A DNA stretch of 64,000 nucleotides. Source: Maribellus luteus. GTDB lineage: Bacteria > Bacteroidota > Bacteroidia > Bacteroidales > Prolixibacteraceae. Positions 17,989 to 27,540 of this stretch are shown one piece after another (within the stretch, counting starts at the first letter, position 1; each line of letters starts with the position of its first letter). The position numbers and the translations under genes were made by a program. The stretch is from contig NZ_QWGR01000010.1 of the NCBI RefSeq assembly GCF_003576475.1, positions 99,688 to 163,687 on the forward strand, given 5' to 3'. The notes below the pieces were generated by a model, which worked only from the letters and a program-made list of their open reading frames with translations, had not been told where the DNA came from and made no database searches.

Positions 17989-18792
17989 TTAAAAAGTATA
18001 AACCAGCGTAAGTCCTTTTTGCCGGCCCATGGAAAAGGGGAAAATATCGAGTCGTTTCATGTGCTGCCAGTCCCATTTGTACTGGTGGGTTAAATAAATA
18101 AGTTCGGTGCTGATCATTCCAATTCCGGCGCCGGCGAGCACATCCGGAAACCAGTGGCCTCCCTTGGCAAACCGCATAGCTCCTACAACAGTGGCACACG
18201 AATAGGCGCCAATGCTGTACCAAACGCTGTTTTCTCCGTATTCGTGATGAATGACCTGTGCCGCAGCAAACACCAGGGATGTATGCCCCGACGGGAAGGA
18301 ACCGGGATCGCCAGTCGGGCGTTTTTCATCGAAGATATTTTTGAGCGACTTGGTAATGACGGTATTTAATAGAAGGCTTTTAAACAAAATGGCCGATTGG
18401 TTACCGATGTTGTTTTGGGCTTTCACGCCCAGGGCATTTAGCGCATAAAGGCCTACAACCGGTCCAAAACGAAGATAGTCGTCAGCAGCGCCCTGGTAAT
18501 TGTGGTTTTTCCATACCCATTCCTGAGCATCGTATTTCAGATCGGAGTAATTAAATACGGTACCACCTGCAATCAGCACAGCCGGAATGATGAAGGGTTT
18601 TATGCCTCTTTTCCGGTCGGCATACCGGAAATCAATCCGGTGCAGGCTGTCGTTATGAAATTCGCCAAAACGTGCACTCTCGAAGGCTGGTTTCGAGTGC
18701 CCCGATTTTTCAGGGAAAAAAGCAAAGCCCAACGATGGAAAGCCTGACAACATAGTTGCAAATACGATCAGAATTAAAGGTAGTTTCTTCAT
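17989..18792 (-). CDS. PAP2-family membrane phosphatase
   Basis: A 267-aa type 2 phosphatidic acid phosphatase-like protein with a signal peptide (MKKLPLILIVFATMLSGFPS). The three phosphatase signature blocks are present: K..DEKRPTGDP, GSFPSGHTSLVFA, and RFAKGGHWFPDVLAG with the catalytic histidine. It probably dephosphorylates lipid phosphates such as undecaprenyl or phosphatidyl phosphates on the periplasmic side. The ATG at 18792 was chosen because the signal peptide begins there; an upstream extension to 18942 is not supported. Confidence 0.88.
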   Translation of the reverse strand: MKKLPLILIVFATMLSGFPSLGFAFFPEKSGHSKPAFESARFGEFHNDSLHRIDFRYADRKRGIKPFIIPAVLIAGGTVFNYSDLKYDAQEWVWKNHNYQGAADDYLRFGPVVGLYALNALGVKAQNNIGNQSAILFKSLLLNTVITKSLKNIFDEKRPTGDPGSFPSGHTSLVFAAAQVIHHEYGENSVWYSIGAYSCATVVGAMRFAKGGHWFPDVLAGAGIGMISTELIYLTHQYKWDWQHMKRLDIFPFSMGRQKGLTLVYTF

Positions 18793-18910
18793 GCCGTAAA
18801 AATAAGAAAACGAAGGAAACAAACTCCCTGTGCATCGGCGTCTGGGCGGATTATGTAAATTTGTTTCGCAAATAATCACTATCTTGCCGCAACAACTAAA
18901 ACAGATCCAC

Positions 18911-19582
18911 ATGCAGAACCAGGCAAAAATTTTATTTACCATCGCTTTTTGTGTGATTGCCTATGTTGCCGGAAGTCAGAACCTTGTGTTAAGCGCCGGT
19001 GGAAGTTATTCCATGATTCCGTTTGAGCAGGCTGCCGGAAACAGCTTTTTAAATGAAAGCTTTGTAGGACCGGGGGCACATGGAGGTGCTTTTCTGGAAG
19101 GAACGCTGAAAAAGAAGCGAAAAGAAGAGCTGGTATTTTCGATCGGGCTTTTGGGTGAGTATAAAATGACGACTCAGAAAATCAGTGATTACAACATTGA
19201 AAACAAATTAAACCTGATTTATGTAAACATGCCTGCGTATTTGTTTTACCGCTACAAGTTGCGTTCCCGTTCAAAAGTATATGTGGGGGCCGGGCCTTAT
19301 GTTAGTTACGGCGTTAGCGGCCGGGGAGAAGTAGCCAGTGTAGGTGAGATGGAAGGAGGACAATTCAAAATTACCTGGGGAAGTACGGAAAATGAAGATT
19401 ATATGAAACCTCTGGATTACGGGGTAAGTGCCAAAGCAGGCTATCGTAGTTACGGCGGGTTTGATATTTCTGCTTCGTATGATTATGGATTTCCGGATGT
19501 TTTCGTGCTCTATAAAAATCAAAGCATGAAACACCGTGCATTCCGGCTGACCATTGGGTATGCGCTTCCTTTGTCTGACTAG
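18911..19582 (+). CDS. Outer-membrane beta-barrel protein
   Basis: A 223-aa exported protein with a signal peptide (MQNQAKILFTIAFCVIAYVAGSQ). The rest has alternating hydrophobic/polar strands rich in Gly and Tyr, such as YVGAGPYVSYGVSG and YGVSAKAGYRSYGGFDISASYDYG, ending in RLTIGYALPLSD, as in PorT-like outer-membrane barrels of Bacteroidota. The ATG at 18911 precedes the signal peptide. The AraC-type regulator starts 6 bases after its stop, so the two are probably cotranscribed. Function unknown. Confidence 0.72.
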   Translation: MQNQAKILFTIAFCVIAYVAGSQNLVLSAGGSYSMIPFEQAAGNSFLNESFVGPGAHGGAFLEGTLKKKRKEELVFSIGLLGEYKMTTQKISDYNIENKLNLIYVNMPAYLFYRYKLRSRSKVYVGAGPYVSYGVSGRGEVASVGEMEGGQFKITWGSTENEDYMKPLDYGVSAKAGYRSYGGFDISASYDYGFPDVFVLYKNQSMKHRAFRLTIGYALPLSD

Positions 19583-19588
19583 CAATAG

Positions 19589-20470
19589 ATGAGTTCAACA
19601 GAGAGGATACCGGTTTACAGCCTTCGCAGTTTTAGCAAGCAGGAGCGCGAAAGCCAGCAGTTCCAGGTGGAAGTGTTCGACACCAACCGGCATTTTTCGG
19701 TAAAGTATCCGCACCGCCACGATTTTTTTGAGGTACTCTACCTCGCGCGGGGAACCGGCTCGCATGTAATTGACGGCAATAAATACGAAATAAAACCACC
19801 CTGTGTGTTTTTTATGTCGCCGGGACAGGCGCATAAAATTGAGTTCTCGCACGATATCGAAGGCTTCATTTTTATTTTCACACCCGAGTTTTACCTGATC
19901 GATTATAACAACCCCAACCGGCTCATCGAGTTTCCGTTTTTCTTTACCATCCGGCAGGATAACCCGCCGTTGTTGCTTCAAAGCGATTCTGATGTGGTGT
20001 TTCTGGAAAACCTTTTTCAGAAAGGAATTGCCGAACTGGAGAAAAACGAGGGGTATTCGGTTGAATTGTTGCACGCGCTACTCGATCTCATTTTGCACTT
20101 CTGTGCAGCTTTGTACGATACCGATAAAAGCGTTCTTGCGGGGAAGGGACATGTGCTTGTGAAAAAATTCTATCAGTTGGTGGAAGAGAACTATGCTAAT
20201 AATTTGAGCGTGGCCCAGTATGCCGACTTGATGGCGCTTACTCCCAATCATTTAACGCAAACCGTTACCCGCCTTACCGGCAAAACATCGTCGGAAATTA
20301 TTAAAGCCAAGCAGATACTCGAAATAAAACGGCTGCTGGTGCATACCAGTTTAAGTGTTTCTGACATTGCGGTCCAGCTGAATTTTGCCGATCAAAGTTA
20401 TTTTGCTAAGTTTTTTAAACGTGAAACGGGTTTGTCTCCATTGCAATACCGGGCAAGATCATTAAAGTAG
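19589..20470 (+). CDS. AraC-family transcriptional regulator
   Basis: A 293-aa regulator. Residues about 25-110 form a cupin-like sensory domain (HRHDFFEVLYLARGTGSHVIDG and PGQAHKIEF). The C-terminal 100 residues hold two helix-turn-helix motifs of AraC/XylS type: NLSVAQYADLMALTPNHLTQ and SVSDIAVQLNFADQSYFAKF, ending FKRETGLSPLQYR. The ligand is unknown. It sits directly behind the beta-barrel gene, which may be its target or partner. No Shine-Dalgarno site is seen before the ATG, which is normal in this phylum. Confidence 0.88.
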   Translation: MSSTERIPVYSLRSFSKQERESQQFQVEVFDTNRHFSVKYPHRHDFFEVLYLARGTGSHVIDGNKYEIKPPCVFFMSPGQAHKIEFSHDIEGFIFIFTPEFYLIDYNNPNRLIEFPFFFTIRQDNPPLLLQSDSDVVFLENLFQKGIAELEKNEGYSVELLHALLDLILHFCAALYDTDKSVLAGKGHVLVKKFYQLVEENYANNLSVAQYADLMALTPNHLTQTVTRLTGKTSSEIIKAKQILEIKRLLVHTSLSVSDIAVQLNFADQSYFAKFFKRETGLSPLQYRARSLK

Positions 20471-20578
20471 TTTTATGAGGGACGGAATTAAACGCATAGA
20501 AGAAATCTGAGAAATAAAATTTCCGGTCCGTTTTAATATCGAAAATATTACTACTTTCATAAAAAATCAACTCTCAGA

Positions 20579-21475
20579 ATGTACTATCTAAAGTGTGAGA
20601 AATGTGAGCATTATAATTCTGTTGTTTCAGAATATATGGTGTATTGCGGAAAATGTAAAATACATCTGCCCAATAACTATATTGATTGGGTGAGTAAAAA
20701 TCCAAGCAAGAATTTTGAGGATTTTAAACAGCTGGTTTGTATCCGTCAATCGGATGTACCGGTGCAAAATACAACAGCTGTAAAGCCCCCGAAGAAAAGT
20801 GACACATCATCTTCAGTACCCCAAAAACGGACTAAGCGAAAACTTACCAAAAGTCAGCTGATTGGGATTATTGTGGGTGCTGTTGTAGCCGCTGTATTCA
20901 CTCAGGTTGGAAAATATGCCGCAACTGAATTAAAAGAGGTCATACAGATGCGAAAAATTGAATCGGTAGAATTTGCCGCCTCTGATACTACTAACTGGAA
21001 TTCGTTTACCTGCGATAAAGCTAATTTTGAGATGATGTTTCCGAAAACACCTGCGGAATATTCTCAGGATGTGCAAACAGAAATTGGTGATTTAAAGGTT
21101 ATTCTGTACATGTATGAACCCAAGTTGGGCTCTGATGCAAATATGCTTTATGGAGCTAGTTTCACAATTTATCCTGATGTGGTTGATTCCCAAAAAATGA
21201 GCGACGAACAACTGGAAACATTCTTTGAAAATTCAATAGACGGTACGGTCTCGAGTGTGCAGGGAAAATTACTTTCCACTTATGTAATTGATTACAACGG
21301 CTATCCTGGTCGTGAAATAAATATAGAAATAAAGGATGGTATGGCTGTCACTAAAATGAGAAGTTATTTGGTGAAAAATACCATGTATATCATGCAGGTA
21401 ATTTATCCTGCAAAATTTAATTTCAATATTTCGGTCAACTATTTTCTCGATTCATTTAAATTGACGGGAGTATAA
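20579..21475 (+). CDS. Zinc-ribbon membrane protein with PsbP-like C-terminus
   Basis: A 298-aa protein. It opens with a two-CxxC zinc ribbon (CEKCEHYN ... YCGKCKIHLP), then a Lys-rich linker, one transmembrane helix at about residues 96-118 (GIIVGAVVAAVFTQVG), then an extracytoplasmic domain of about 170 residues. The latter begins with a segment reading FEMMFPKTPAEYSQDVQT and looks like the PsbP/MOG1-type fold often seen in such proteins. The specific role is unknown. It is a lone gene between the AraC regulator and ilvC. Confidence 0.6.
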   Translation: MYYLKCEKCEHYNSVVSEYMVYCGKCKIHLPNNYIDWVSKNPSKNFEDFKQLVCIRQSDVPVQNTTAVKPPKKSDTSSSVPQKRTKRKLTKSQLIGIIVGAVVAAVFTQVGKYAATELKEVIQMRKIESVEFAASDTTNWNSFTCDKANFEMMFPKTPAEYSQDVQTEIGDLKVILYMYEPKLGSDANMLYGASFTIYPDVVDSQKMSDEQLETFFENSIDGTVSSVQGKLLSTYVIDYNGYPGREINIEIKDGMAVTKMRSYLVKNTMYIMQVIYPAKFNFNISVNYFLDSFKLTGV

Positions 21476-21501
21476 CGTTGCCTTTAAAATTGCAATTTCT
21501 T

Positions 21502-21509
21502 TAAATTTG
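21502..21509 (+). promoter_or_regulatory. Candidate -7 element upstream of ilvC
   Basis: TAAATTTG is an exact TAnnTTTG match. It would give an ilvC leader of about 195 bases. I see no leader peptide rich in branched-chain codons and no clear attenuator in it. Confidence 0.35.
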
Positions 21510-21711
21510 TAAATCATTGAAAATTAAGTTTATCTTCCGGAGATAGTAATGGCTTAATCTGATGTCTCCCATGAAAATTACCTAAAAATCCCGTAAATTT
21601 ACATTCCAGTCTGGCTATTATTTTATTGCTTTGTAAAGTAAAGCCGTGAAAGGTGCTATCAGCGTTTCCCGGCAGCCGTAACAGACGAATAATCATTAAA
21701 AAATAAAACAG

Positions 21712-23187
21712 ATGGCAAATTATTTCAATTCACTTCCCTTACGTCTTCAGTTAGACCAGCTGGGAAAATGCGATTTCATGGAAGAAAGTGAATTTGCAAA
21801 CGGAGTAGAAAAATTAAAAGGAAAACAAATAGTTGTTTTAGGTTGTGGCGCCCAGGGATTGAACCAGGGCTTAAACCTGCGCGACAGCGGGTTAAACGTT
21901 GCCTACGCATTGCGTCAGGAAGCGATTGAGCAGAAACGTGCATCGTATGTAAACGCAACTGAAAACGGTTTTGAAGTGGGTACTTTCGAGGAACTGGTTC
22001 CGAAAGCCGACCTGGTTCTGAACCTTACTCCGGATAAACAACATACTCCGGTGGTGAACAAAGTCGTTCCCTTGATGAAAAAAGGTGCTTGCCTGGCTTA
22101 TTCGCACGGTTTTAACATTGTGGAAGAAGGCATGCAGGTGCGCGATGATATTACGGTAATTATGGTAGCTCCAAAATCTCCGGGGTCGGAAGTTCGTGCC
22201 GAATATGTCCGCGGATTTGGTGTTCCTACTTTGATCGCGGTTCACCGTGAGAACGACCCGAATGGCGACGGACTGGAAATTGCCAAAGCTTATGCTGCCG
22301 GAACAGGTGGGCACAAAGCTGGTGTTCTTTTGTCGTCGTTTATTGCCGAGGTGAAATCGGACTTGATGGGCGAGCAAACCATTCTTTGCGGATTGCTGCA
22401 AACCGGCTCTATCCTGAGTTTCGACAAAATGGTGGAAAAAGGTATCGATCCCGGTTATGCATCAAAACTCGTTCAATACGGATGGGAAACCATTACCGAA
22501 GCCTTGAAACTGGGTGGTATTACACATATGATGGACCGTTTGTCGAATCCGGCAAAAGTGGAAGCCTTTAAACTGGCGCAGGAGTTGAAAGACATTATGC
22601 GTCCGCTGTTCGAAAAACATATGGATGATATTATGAGTGGCGCATTTTCGTCAACCATGATGGAAGACTGGGCCAACGACGACACGAAACTGTTGACCTG
22701 GCGTGCTGCCACAGGCGAAACGGCTTTTGAGAAAACACCAGCCGGTGATGTGGAGATCAGCGAACAGGAATATTTCGATAACGGAACACTGATGGTGGCT
22801 TTTGTAAAAGCAGGTGTGGAACTGGCTTTTGAAGTAATGACTGAATCAGGCATCAAGGAAGAATCAGCTTACTACGAATCGTTGCATGAAACGCCACTTA
22901 TCGCCAACACCATTGCCCGTAAGAAACTGTACGAAATGAACCGTACCATTTCTGATACGGCCGAATACGGTTGTTACCTGTTCGACCATGCCTGCAAGCC
23001 TTTGCTGGCCGATTTCATGAAGAAAATTGAAACCAACCTGATTGGTAAAAACTTCAACGCAGGAATCGATGCGCATGTGGATAACAAGGAATTGATCGAT
23101 ATCAACGAAGAAATCCGTTACCACGATGTGGAAATTATTGGTGCAGAGTTGCGCGAAGCAATGGGCGCAATGAAATCGATCATCTAG
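21712..23187 (+). CDS. ilvC: Ketol-acid reductoisomerase (class II)
   Basis: Second step of valine, leucine and isoleucine synthesis: isomerisation and NADPH-dependent reduction of acetohydroxy acids; cytoplasmic. At 491 aa it is the long class II form, like E. coli IlvC, with a duplicated C-terminal knotted domain. The NADPH-binding motif [19 protein letters not shown] lies near residues 43-61. The [13 protein letters not shown] segment and the later acidic helices with [12 protein letters not shown] and the EITESG-like motifs bind Mg2+ and substrate. No other ilv gene lies in the window. It ends with a clear terminator. Confidence 0.97.
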   Translation: MANYFNSLPLRLQLDQLGKCDFMEESEFANGVEKLKGKQIVVLGCGAQGLNQGLNLRDSGLNVAYALRQEAIEQKRASYVNATENGFEVGTFEELVPKADLVLNLTPDKQHTPVVNKVVPLMKKGACLAYSHGFNIVEEGMQVRDDITVIMVAPKSPGSEVRAEYVRGFGVPTLIAVHRENDPNGDGLEIAKAYAAGTGGHKAGVLLSSFIAEVKSDLMGEQTILCGLLQTGSILSFDKMVEKGIDPGYASKLVQYGWETITEALKLGGITHMMDRLSNPAKVEAFKLAQELKDIMRPLFEKHMDDIMSGAFSSTMMEDWANDDTKLLTWRAATGETAFEKTPAGDVEISEQEYFDNGTLMVAFVKAGVELAFEVMTESGIKEESAYYESLHETPLIANTIARKKLYEMNRTISDTAEYGCYLFDHACKPLLADFMKKIETNLIGKNFNAGIDAHVDNKELIDINEEIRYHDVEIIGAELREAMGAMKSII

Positions 23188-23217
23188 GAAAAAAGAAAAA
23201 CAGACTTTTCATAATTG

Positions 23218-23251
23218 AAGCCTGCTCCGTTTGGGGCAGGCTTTTATTTTT
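23218..23251 (+). terminator. Rho-independent terminator of ilvC
   Basis: Stem AGCCTGC / GCAGGCT with a short loop and a T-rich tail, about 30 bases after the ilvC stop. Confidence 0.85.
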
Positions 23252-23600
23252 CAATTTTAGCTCCCACTAAAGCTTGAATATTGTCTTTTCAAAAGAGCCA
23301 GAGGTTATTCTCCACCACAATGACTGTAGGTGCTTTTTCCCTTTCACCGGGGAGCCACGAGGAAATGATAAGGCTTATTTCGGGATAATACCTTTTGCTG
23401 TTATAGCCGAAAAACTACTTGTTTTTTAGACGAAACGCCGGAAGCTGCATTAAATTTTATTTCAGAGGTTCTGTTCCTTTGTACTGTGTCAAAAATCTGT
23501 TTGTCAGTAAATTGTATCGTTCGTAAAATGGCGAATTGATGGCTTGTTTTGCCAAGAGTCTGCTTTATTTTTCATAACTTGCAGAGAAGTATTTAGAAGG
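23252..23600. other. Intergenic region, no gene seen
   Basis: About 350 bases between the ilvC terminator and the LuxR-type gene. Both strands are broken by stops and I found no RNA gene or repeat. TTCCTTTG near 23475 is one mismatch from a TAnnTTTG box and could be the downstream promoter. Confidence 0.4.
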
Positions 23601-24281
23601 ATGGCAACGTCGTTTGCACTGATATTATACCAAAATATGTTGTTTGGTGAGGGTTTGGAAAGTATTCTTGTTCGACACGATTTTTCAGTCAGGAAGTATC
23701 CTATCTCCCAAAGCAACAAGGATCTTATATCAACTCACCCGAATCCTGATATTCTCATTCTTGAATTCAACTGGCCATGCCAAAACTTGGATCAATTCAT
23801 AAGAAATAATGAAATGATCCATGACAGCAGCATCAAAACTCTTCTGGTAACCAATATGGTTAATAAGTACATTCTTCGCTTAATTCGACATGAAAAGATC
23901 CAGGGTATTGTGTTAAAATGCAGCGATGCCGAAGAACTTATTTTTGCCCTGAAGCAAGTTGCCGACGATAAAAAATACTATTCCTCGCTGGTTGCAAACC
24001 TGATTTTTAACGATAGCTCCGACATGGAGGAAGTAAGGATAAGTAAACGCGAAAAGCAAATTTTGACTCTTTTGGCTGAGATGAAAACAACATCCGAAAT
24101 TGCGGACGATTTATCCATTAGTCCCTCTACCGTAAAAACCCACCGTCGAAATTTGCTTCAGAAATTCAAGGCGAAAAGTTTGTTATGTTTACTTCGTTTG
24201 GCATGCCGGCAAAATCTTTTGAGCGAAGAAACCGATTATTGCGGTTGCTGTTATAAAAAGTTTATTGGTCAGCTCAATTAA
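23601..24281 (+). CDS. LuxR/NarL-type response regulator-like protein
   Basis: A 226-aa transcriptional regulator. The N-terminal 130 residues resemble a receiver domain (ALILYQNMLFGEGLESIL, then LLVTNMVNKYILRLI), but the usual phosphoacceptor region reads DILILEFNWP: an acidic residue pair is missing at the N-terminus, so phosphorylation is doubtful. The C-terminal GerE helix-turn-helix is clear: ISKREKQILTLLAEM, then TSEIADDLSISPSTVKTHRR. The ATG at 23601 follows a GAAGG ribosome site; an in-frame ATG at 23544 is less likely. It lies upstream of the two secreted-protein genes and may control them. The tail carries CGCC. Confidence 0.82.
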   Translation: MATSFALILYQNMLFGEGLESILVRHDFSVRKYPISQSNKDLISTHPNPDILILEFNWPCQNLDQFIRNNEMIHDSSIKTLLVTNMVNKYILRLIRHEKIQGIVLKCSDAEELIFALKQVADDKKYYSSLVANLIFNDSSDMEEVRISKREKQILTLLAEMKTTSEIADDLSISPSTVKTHRRNLLQKFKAKSLLCLLRLACRQNLLSEETDYCGCCYKKFIGQLN

Positions 24282-24453
24282 TACCACTTTCGGTTACTTT
24301 TTCTCGTCTTTTAGTACTTTTTTTTCATCGGTTTGCGGATTGATAGGAAAATAGAGTTGTTGTAAATTTATTTTATTCAATTCGTGCCGTTGTGTTTCCA
24401 CTGCCCTCTTCACTTGCCTGTATCAAAGTAATTAAACAATTAAATTCAATGTT

Positions 24454-25713
24454 ATGAAAAAGCAAAGCCTTTATTTTGTATTGATTTTGTTCATCCTGGC
24501 GATCGTAGCCGCGCAATGTATGAACGAAGAATTTAGCGATCAGTCGGCAGAAACGATGAGTTTGAAAAAAGGTAAGCCTGATCCCACTGTAGAAGCAGGC
24601 AATAACCTTTCGTATCCGGTAATTTGGTCAGATGGTGTGGCAAAAGCTTTACCGGGAACTGTGGGCGTTACCAATCTTTCAGGCGTGTGGTGGTACCAGT
24701 GGGGCACCAATGGTGTCGATCCGGATATTTTCCCTGCCAGTTGTCCTCCCGATCCGGAGGAAAGTGATACTACTCTTAATCCAATGGTTTTACCCTACTG
24801 TAACGATTACACCGATTCGTCACTGACGGTTGTTGCCGGAGAGCCTGTCGCAGATAATCCGCTGCCTTTGGCAAGGGCCTATTTGCAAAAAGATCCCAAA
24901 AACCTCTGGCAAGCCGGTTCGGACAATTGGGATGCCTCGCCGGTTGATATTCACTGGGTTGACTGGGGAGATAACCTCGAATCGGTAGATTGGTATACGC
25001 GTTCGCAGGTTCGCACAGAAGTGGTTTTGTTTGAGGATTTGACAGAACCTATGTTGGAATACCAAATGCGTCACACCGATGGTTGGGGCATTGATGAGGT
25101 GCACGGATTAGCTACCGATTTAAACGGTGTGCCTTTACTGGGTGAAGGAACAAGGTCAACGGTCTATTCCCACTGTGCGAGACTTACGATCCAAAAGATA
25201 CTTGTTGCAGAAGACAGCCCCTTGCTCGACTCGTTAATTTGGGTACCTGGTGAAGGTTGGATAGAACCCAACGACACCATAGGTGATATAATTGGCGATC
25301 ATATTTTTAACGGTTCGGTACACGAAGGTGGCGACGGCCCGGGGTTCTATTCTGCAGAGATTAACGTAAAAGGCAGGATTATTTACGGATACACCTGGAA
25401 TGTCCGTCAACTGAATGATGATACTCCTGTTGACGGTAGCTTAATCCGCACTCCCGCAGGGGTTTATCGGATAACTTTCAGTTTTGATGAAAACAGTGGA
25501 ACAAAGCTGAATACATTCTTTACCGAAGGTGTAACCCAAATTTTAATTCCGCTGGAAGAAGCGGTGGAAGCTGAAATTATGCTGGCCGAATCAGAAGAAA
25601 GTGGAGATGAAGGCGGAGGCACAGCCGTAATGGACTATGAAAACAATCTCACTTATATCGACGTCACAATTCTCGAACGAGGTGGCGGCGAAAACAAAGG
25701 CGGACGGAAATAA
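24454..25713 (+). CDS. Secreted protein or lipoprotein of unknown function
   Basis: A 419-aa exported protein I do not recognise. A signal sequence MKKQSLYFVLILFILAIVAAQC is followed by an acidic stretch and the motif MSLKKGKPDPTV. Cys22 may be a lipidation site (VAAQC), though the lipobox is weak. The body is rich in Trp, Asp and Pro (WWYQWGTNGVDPDIFP, HWVDWGDNLESVDWY), suggesting a beta-rich extracellular domain. The C-terminus is Gly/Lys-rich (RGGGENKGGRK). The DUF2202 lipoprotein follows 47 bases later, and its mature N-terminus carries a similar LKKG motif. Confidence 0.6.
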   Translation: MKKQSLYFVLILFILAIVAAQCMNEEFSDQSAETMSLKKGKPDPTVEAGNNLSYPVIWSDGVAKALPGTVGVTNLSGVWWYQWGTNGVDPDIFPASCPPDPEESDTTLNPMVLPYCNDYTDSSLTVVAGEPVADNPLPLARAYLQKDPKNLWQAGSDNWDASPVDIHWVDWGDNLESVDWYTRSQVRTEVVLFEDLTEPMLEYQMRHTDGWGIDEVHGLATDLNGVPLLGEGTRSTVYSHCARLTIQKILVAEDSPLLDSLIWVPGEGWIEPNDTIGDIIGDHIFNGSVHEGGDGPGFYSAEINVKGRIIYGYTWNVRQLNDDTPVDGSLIRTPAGVYRITFSFDENSGTKLNTFFTEGVTQILIPLEEAVEAEIMLAESEESGDEGGGTAVMDYENNLTYIDVTILERGGGENKGGRK

Positions 25714-25760
25714 AAAGCCTTTCAGTTAAAATCTAAATCCATCATTAAAAAACAGGCAAA

Positions 25761-26348
25761 ATGAAAACGATTAAAATTCATTTTTTGTTACTGGCTTCCG
25801 TTTTATTACTGTTTGGAAGCTGTGAAGGTCCTTTTAGTCAAATTGACGAATCGATTGACGATGTTGAATTAAAGAAAGGTTCAGTGAAGAAATCTGTTGA
25901 ATTAACTGAAGCCGATTCGCTTGGTATTTTGTTTATGCGCGAAGAAGAAAAGCTTGCACATGATGTTTATGAGCAGTTGTACGTCGACTTTGGTCATCAG
26001 GTTTTTCTGAACATTGCCACCAGCGAGCAGAAACATATGGATGCCATGCTGCGACTTATTACGTATTATAAATTGGAAGATTCGGCAACAGAGATCTCCG
26101 GGCAATTTAACAACGAGGAACTGCAAACATTTTATAACGACCTGATGGCCAGCATAACGGATCTAGCTTCAGCCTTGAATGCAGGCGTTTTAATTGAAAG
26201 TGCTGATATAGAAGATATCTCTGGCCTGATTGAGATTACCGATCTGAAAAATGTAAAGCAGGTTTACAGTCACCTGTTGAACGGTTCCTACAATCATTTG
26301 AGTTCATTTGAACGGATACTGGATAAAGTAGAATCGAAACAGAATTAA
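25761..26348 (+). CDS. DUF2202 ferritin-like lipoprotein
   Basis: A 195-aa lipoprotein with signal peptide and lipobox (LLLFGSCEG). The mature part is a four-helix ferritin-like DUF2202 domain: GILFMREEEKLAHDVYEQLY holds the first EExxxH-type metal ligands, ATSEQKHMDAMLRLI the second ExxH pair, and a further ExxxH-like set follows near NGSYNHLSSFERIL. A diiron site is therefore plausible; the biochemical role of DUF2202 is not known. It is probably cotranscribed with the preceding secreted-protein gene and ends before a strong hairpin. Confidence 0.8.
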   Translation: MKTIKIHFLLLASVLLLFGSCEGPFSQIDESIDDVELKKGSVKKSVELTEADSLGILFMREEEKLAHDVYEQLYVDFGHQVFLNIATSEQKHMDAMLRLITYYKLEDSATEISGQFNNEELQTFYNDLMASITDLASALNAGVLIESADIEDISGLIEITDLKNVKQVYSHLLNGSYNHLSSFERILDKVESKQN

Positions 26349-26382
26349 ACGGCTGTAATGAATTTGGTCGGGCTCATTTCTT

Positions 26383-26418
26383 ACAAAGTCGCTTTCCGCT
26401 GTAAGAAAGCGGCTTTGT
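26383..26418. terminator. Bidirectional terminator between convergent genes
   Basis: A 14-bp stem, ACAAAGTCGCTTTC / GAAAGCGGCTTTGT (one G-T pair), lies between the DUF2202 stop and the dus stop. The flanks are only moderately T-rich. Confidence 0.7.
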
Positions 26419-26424
26419 GTTTCG

Positions 26425-27408
26425 CTACATTACCGTATTAAAATAGGAGTAAACCTCGCTGTAATCTTTTACTTCCATCAGATCGGCGCGCATTTTGGCC
26501 GCCCCCGGAAAGCTGTTCAGGTAAATTTTGTAGAAGCGTTTCAGTATGTTGAAGTTTTTGTCGGGGCTCCACGTAGATTCAAACAATCGCGTGTGCTCCA
26601 GTAATTTTTCAATCCGCTCATCTTTCGAAATATCTGTTTTTTCGGGGTTGAAGAACCACGGATTCTGAAAGATACCGCGCCCGACCATTACTCCGTCTAC
26701 TCCAGTTTCCCGAATGCGATCCAAGCCCTGTTCATAGGAAAAAACATCGCCGTTTCCATGAAAAGGAATATGCGGTTTCAGGCTGTTTTTTAGCTGAACA
26801 GCTTTCGCAATTTCATCCCAGCTGGCTTCGCCTTCCGATTGCATGCGCTGGGTTCTTCCGTGAAGAATAATGGCAGCCGGATCAACTTCCAGTAAATTGC
26901 CGATCCAGTTTTCGGTAATGTGTTCTTTTATTCCGGTACGGGTTTTTACGCTAACGGGCAGCGATGTACCTTCTTTGGTAGCCAGTACAATTTCCCTGGC
27001 ACGTTGCGGGTCGCCAATCAGCGCGCTGCACGCTCCAATTTTGAACACCTTTTTTACCGGGCATCCCATATTGATATCGATGCCATCGAAATCGTAGTTT
27101 TCGGTGATGTACCGGGCAATGTTGTGGTAGATTTCCGGATCGCGCCCCCAGATTTGAGCCACCAGTTTGATGTTAAGTTTTTTGAGCAGTTCCCGCTCCG
27201 AGTCGTTCACTATTAGACGTTCAGAAACCCGCTCGCGGCCTACCGGGTGGTTCATCCCTTCTACAGAGGTAAACTCGGTGAAAACCACGTGAAGTCTACC
27301 CGGAGCAGCCATCCCCATTACGATTTCGCGAAAAACAGTATCGGTGACATCCTCCATGGGAGCCAGCGAAAACACGGGGCCTTTTAATTCGTTCCAGAAA
27401 TTACTCAT
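26425..27408 (-). CDS. tRNA-dihydrouridine synthase
   Basis: FMN-dependent reductase (327 aa) that converts uridine to dihydrouridine in tRNA D-loops or variable regions. The N-terminal FSLAPMEDVTDTVFREI is the FMN/TIM-barrel start. The catalytic cysteine lies in NMGCPVKKVFKIGACSAL, and VKTRTGI plus GNGDVFSYEQGLDRI complete the flavin-binding signature. Whether it is DusA-, DusB- or DusC-like in site cannot be told; the short C-terminus suggests a Bacteroidota-specific group. Confidence 0.92.
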   Translation of the reverse strand: MSNFWNELKGPVFSLAPMEDVTDTVFREIVMGMAAPGRLHVVFTEFTSVEGMNHPVGRERVSERLIVNDSERELLKKLNIKLVAQIWGRDPEIYHNIARYITENYDFDGIDINMGCPVKKVFKIGACSALIGDPQRAREIVLATKEGTSLPVSVKTRTGIKEHITENWIGNLLEVDPAAIILHGRTQRMQSEGEASWDEIAKAVQLKNSLKPHIPFHGNGDVFSYEQGLDRIRETGVDGVMVGRGIFQNPWFFNPEKTDISKDERIEKLLEHTRLFESTWSPDKNFNILKRFYKIYLNSFPGAAKMRADLMEVKDYSEVYSYFNTVM

Positions 27409-27497
27409 TGCGGTGCAAAAATAGGAATTGTTTAAATACGAGGAAAGTCATTCGGTTCGTCGGTTGACGAATCTGAATTTGACTGCGCTTTTAAGAG

Positions 27498-27521
27498 GAT
27501 CCCGAATCAAGTTCGGGATGA
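27498..27521. repeat. REP-like short palindrome
   Basis: ATCCCGAA-TCAAG-TTCGGGAT, a perfect 8-bp inverted repeat between the trhO stop and the dus start. The text resembles short intergenic palindromes scattered in many genomes; only one copy is in this window. It could also act as a terminator for trhO. Confidence 0.55.
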
Positions 27522-27540
27522 CGCTCAAAATGAAACTTTG

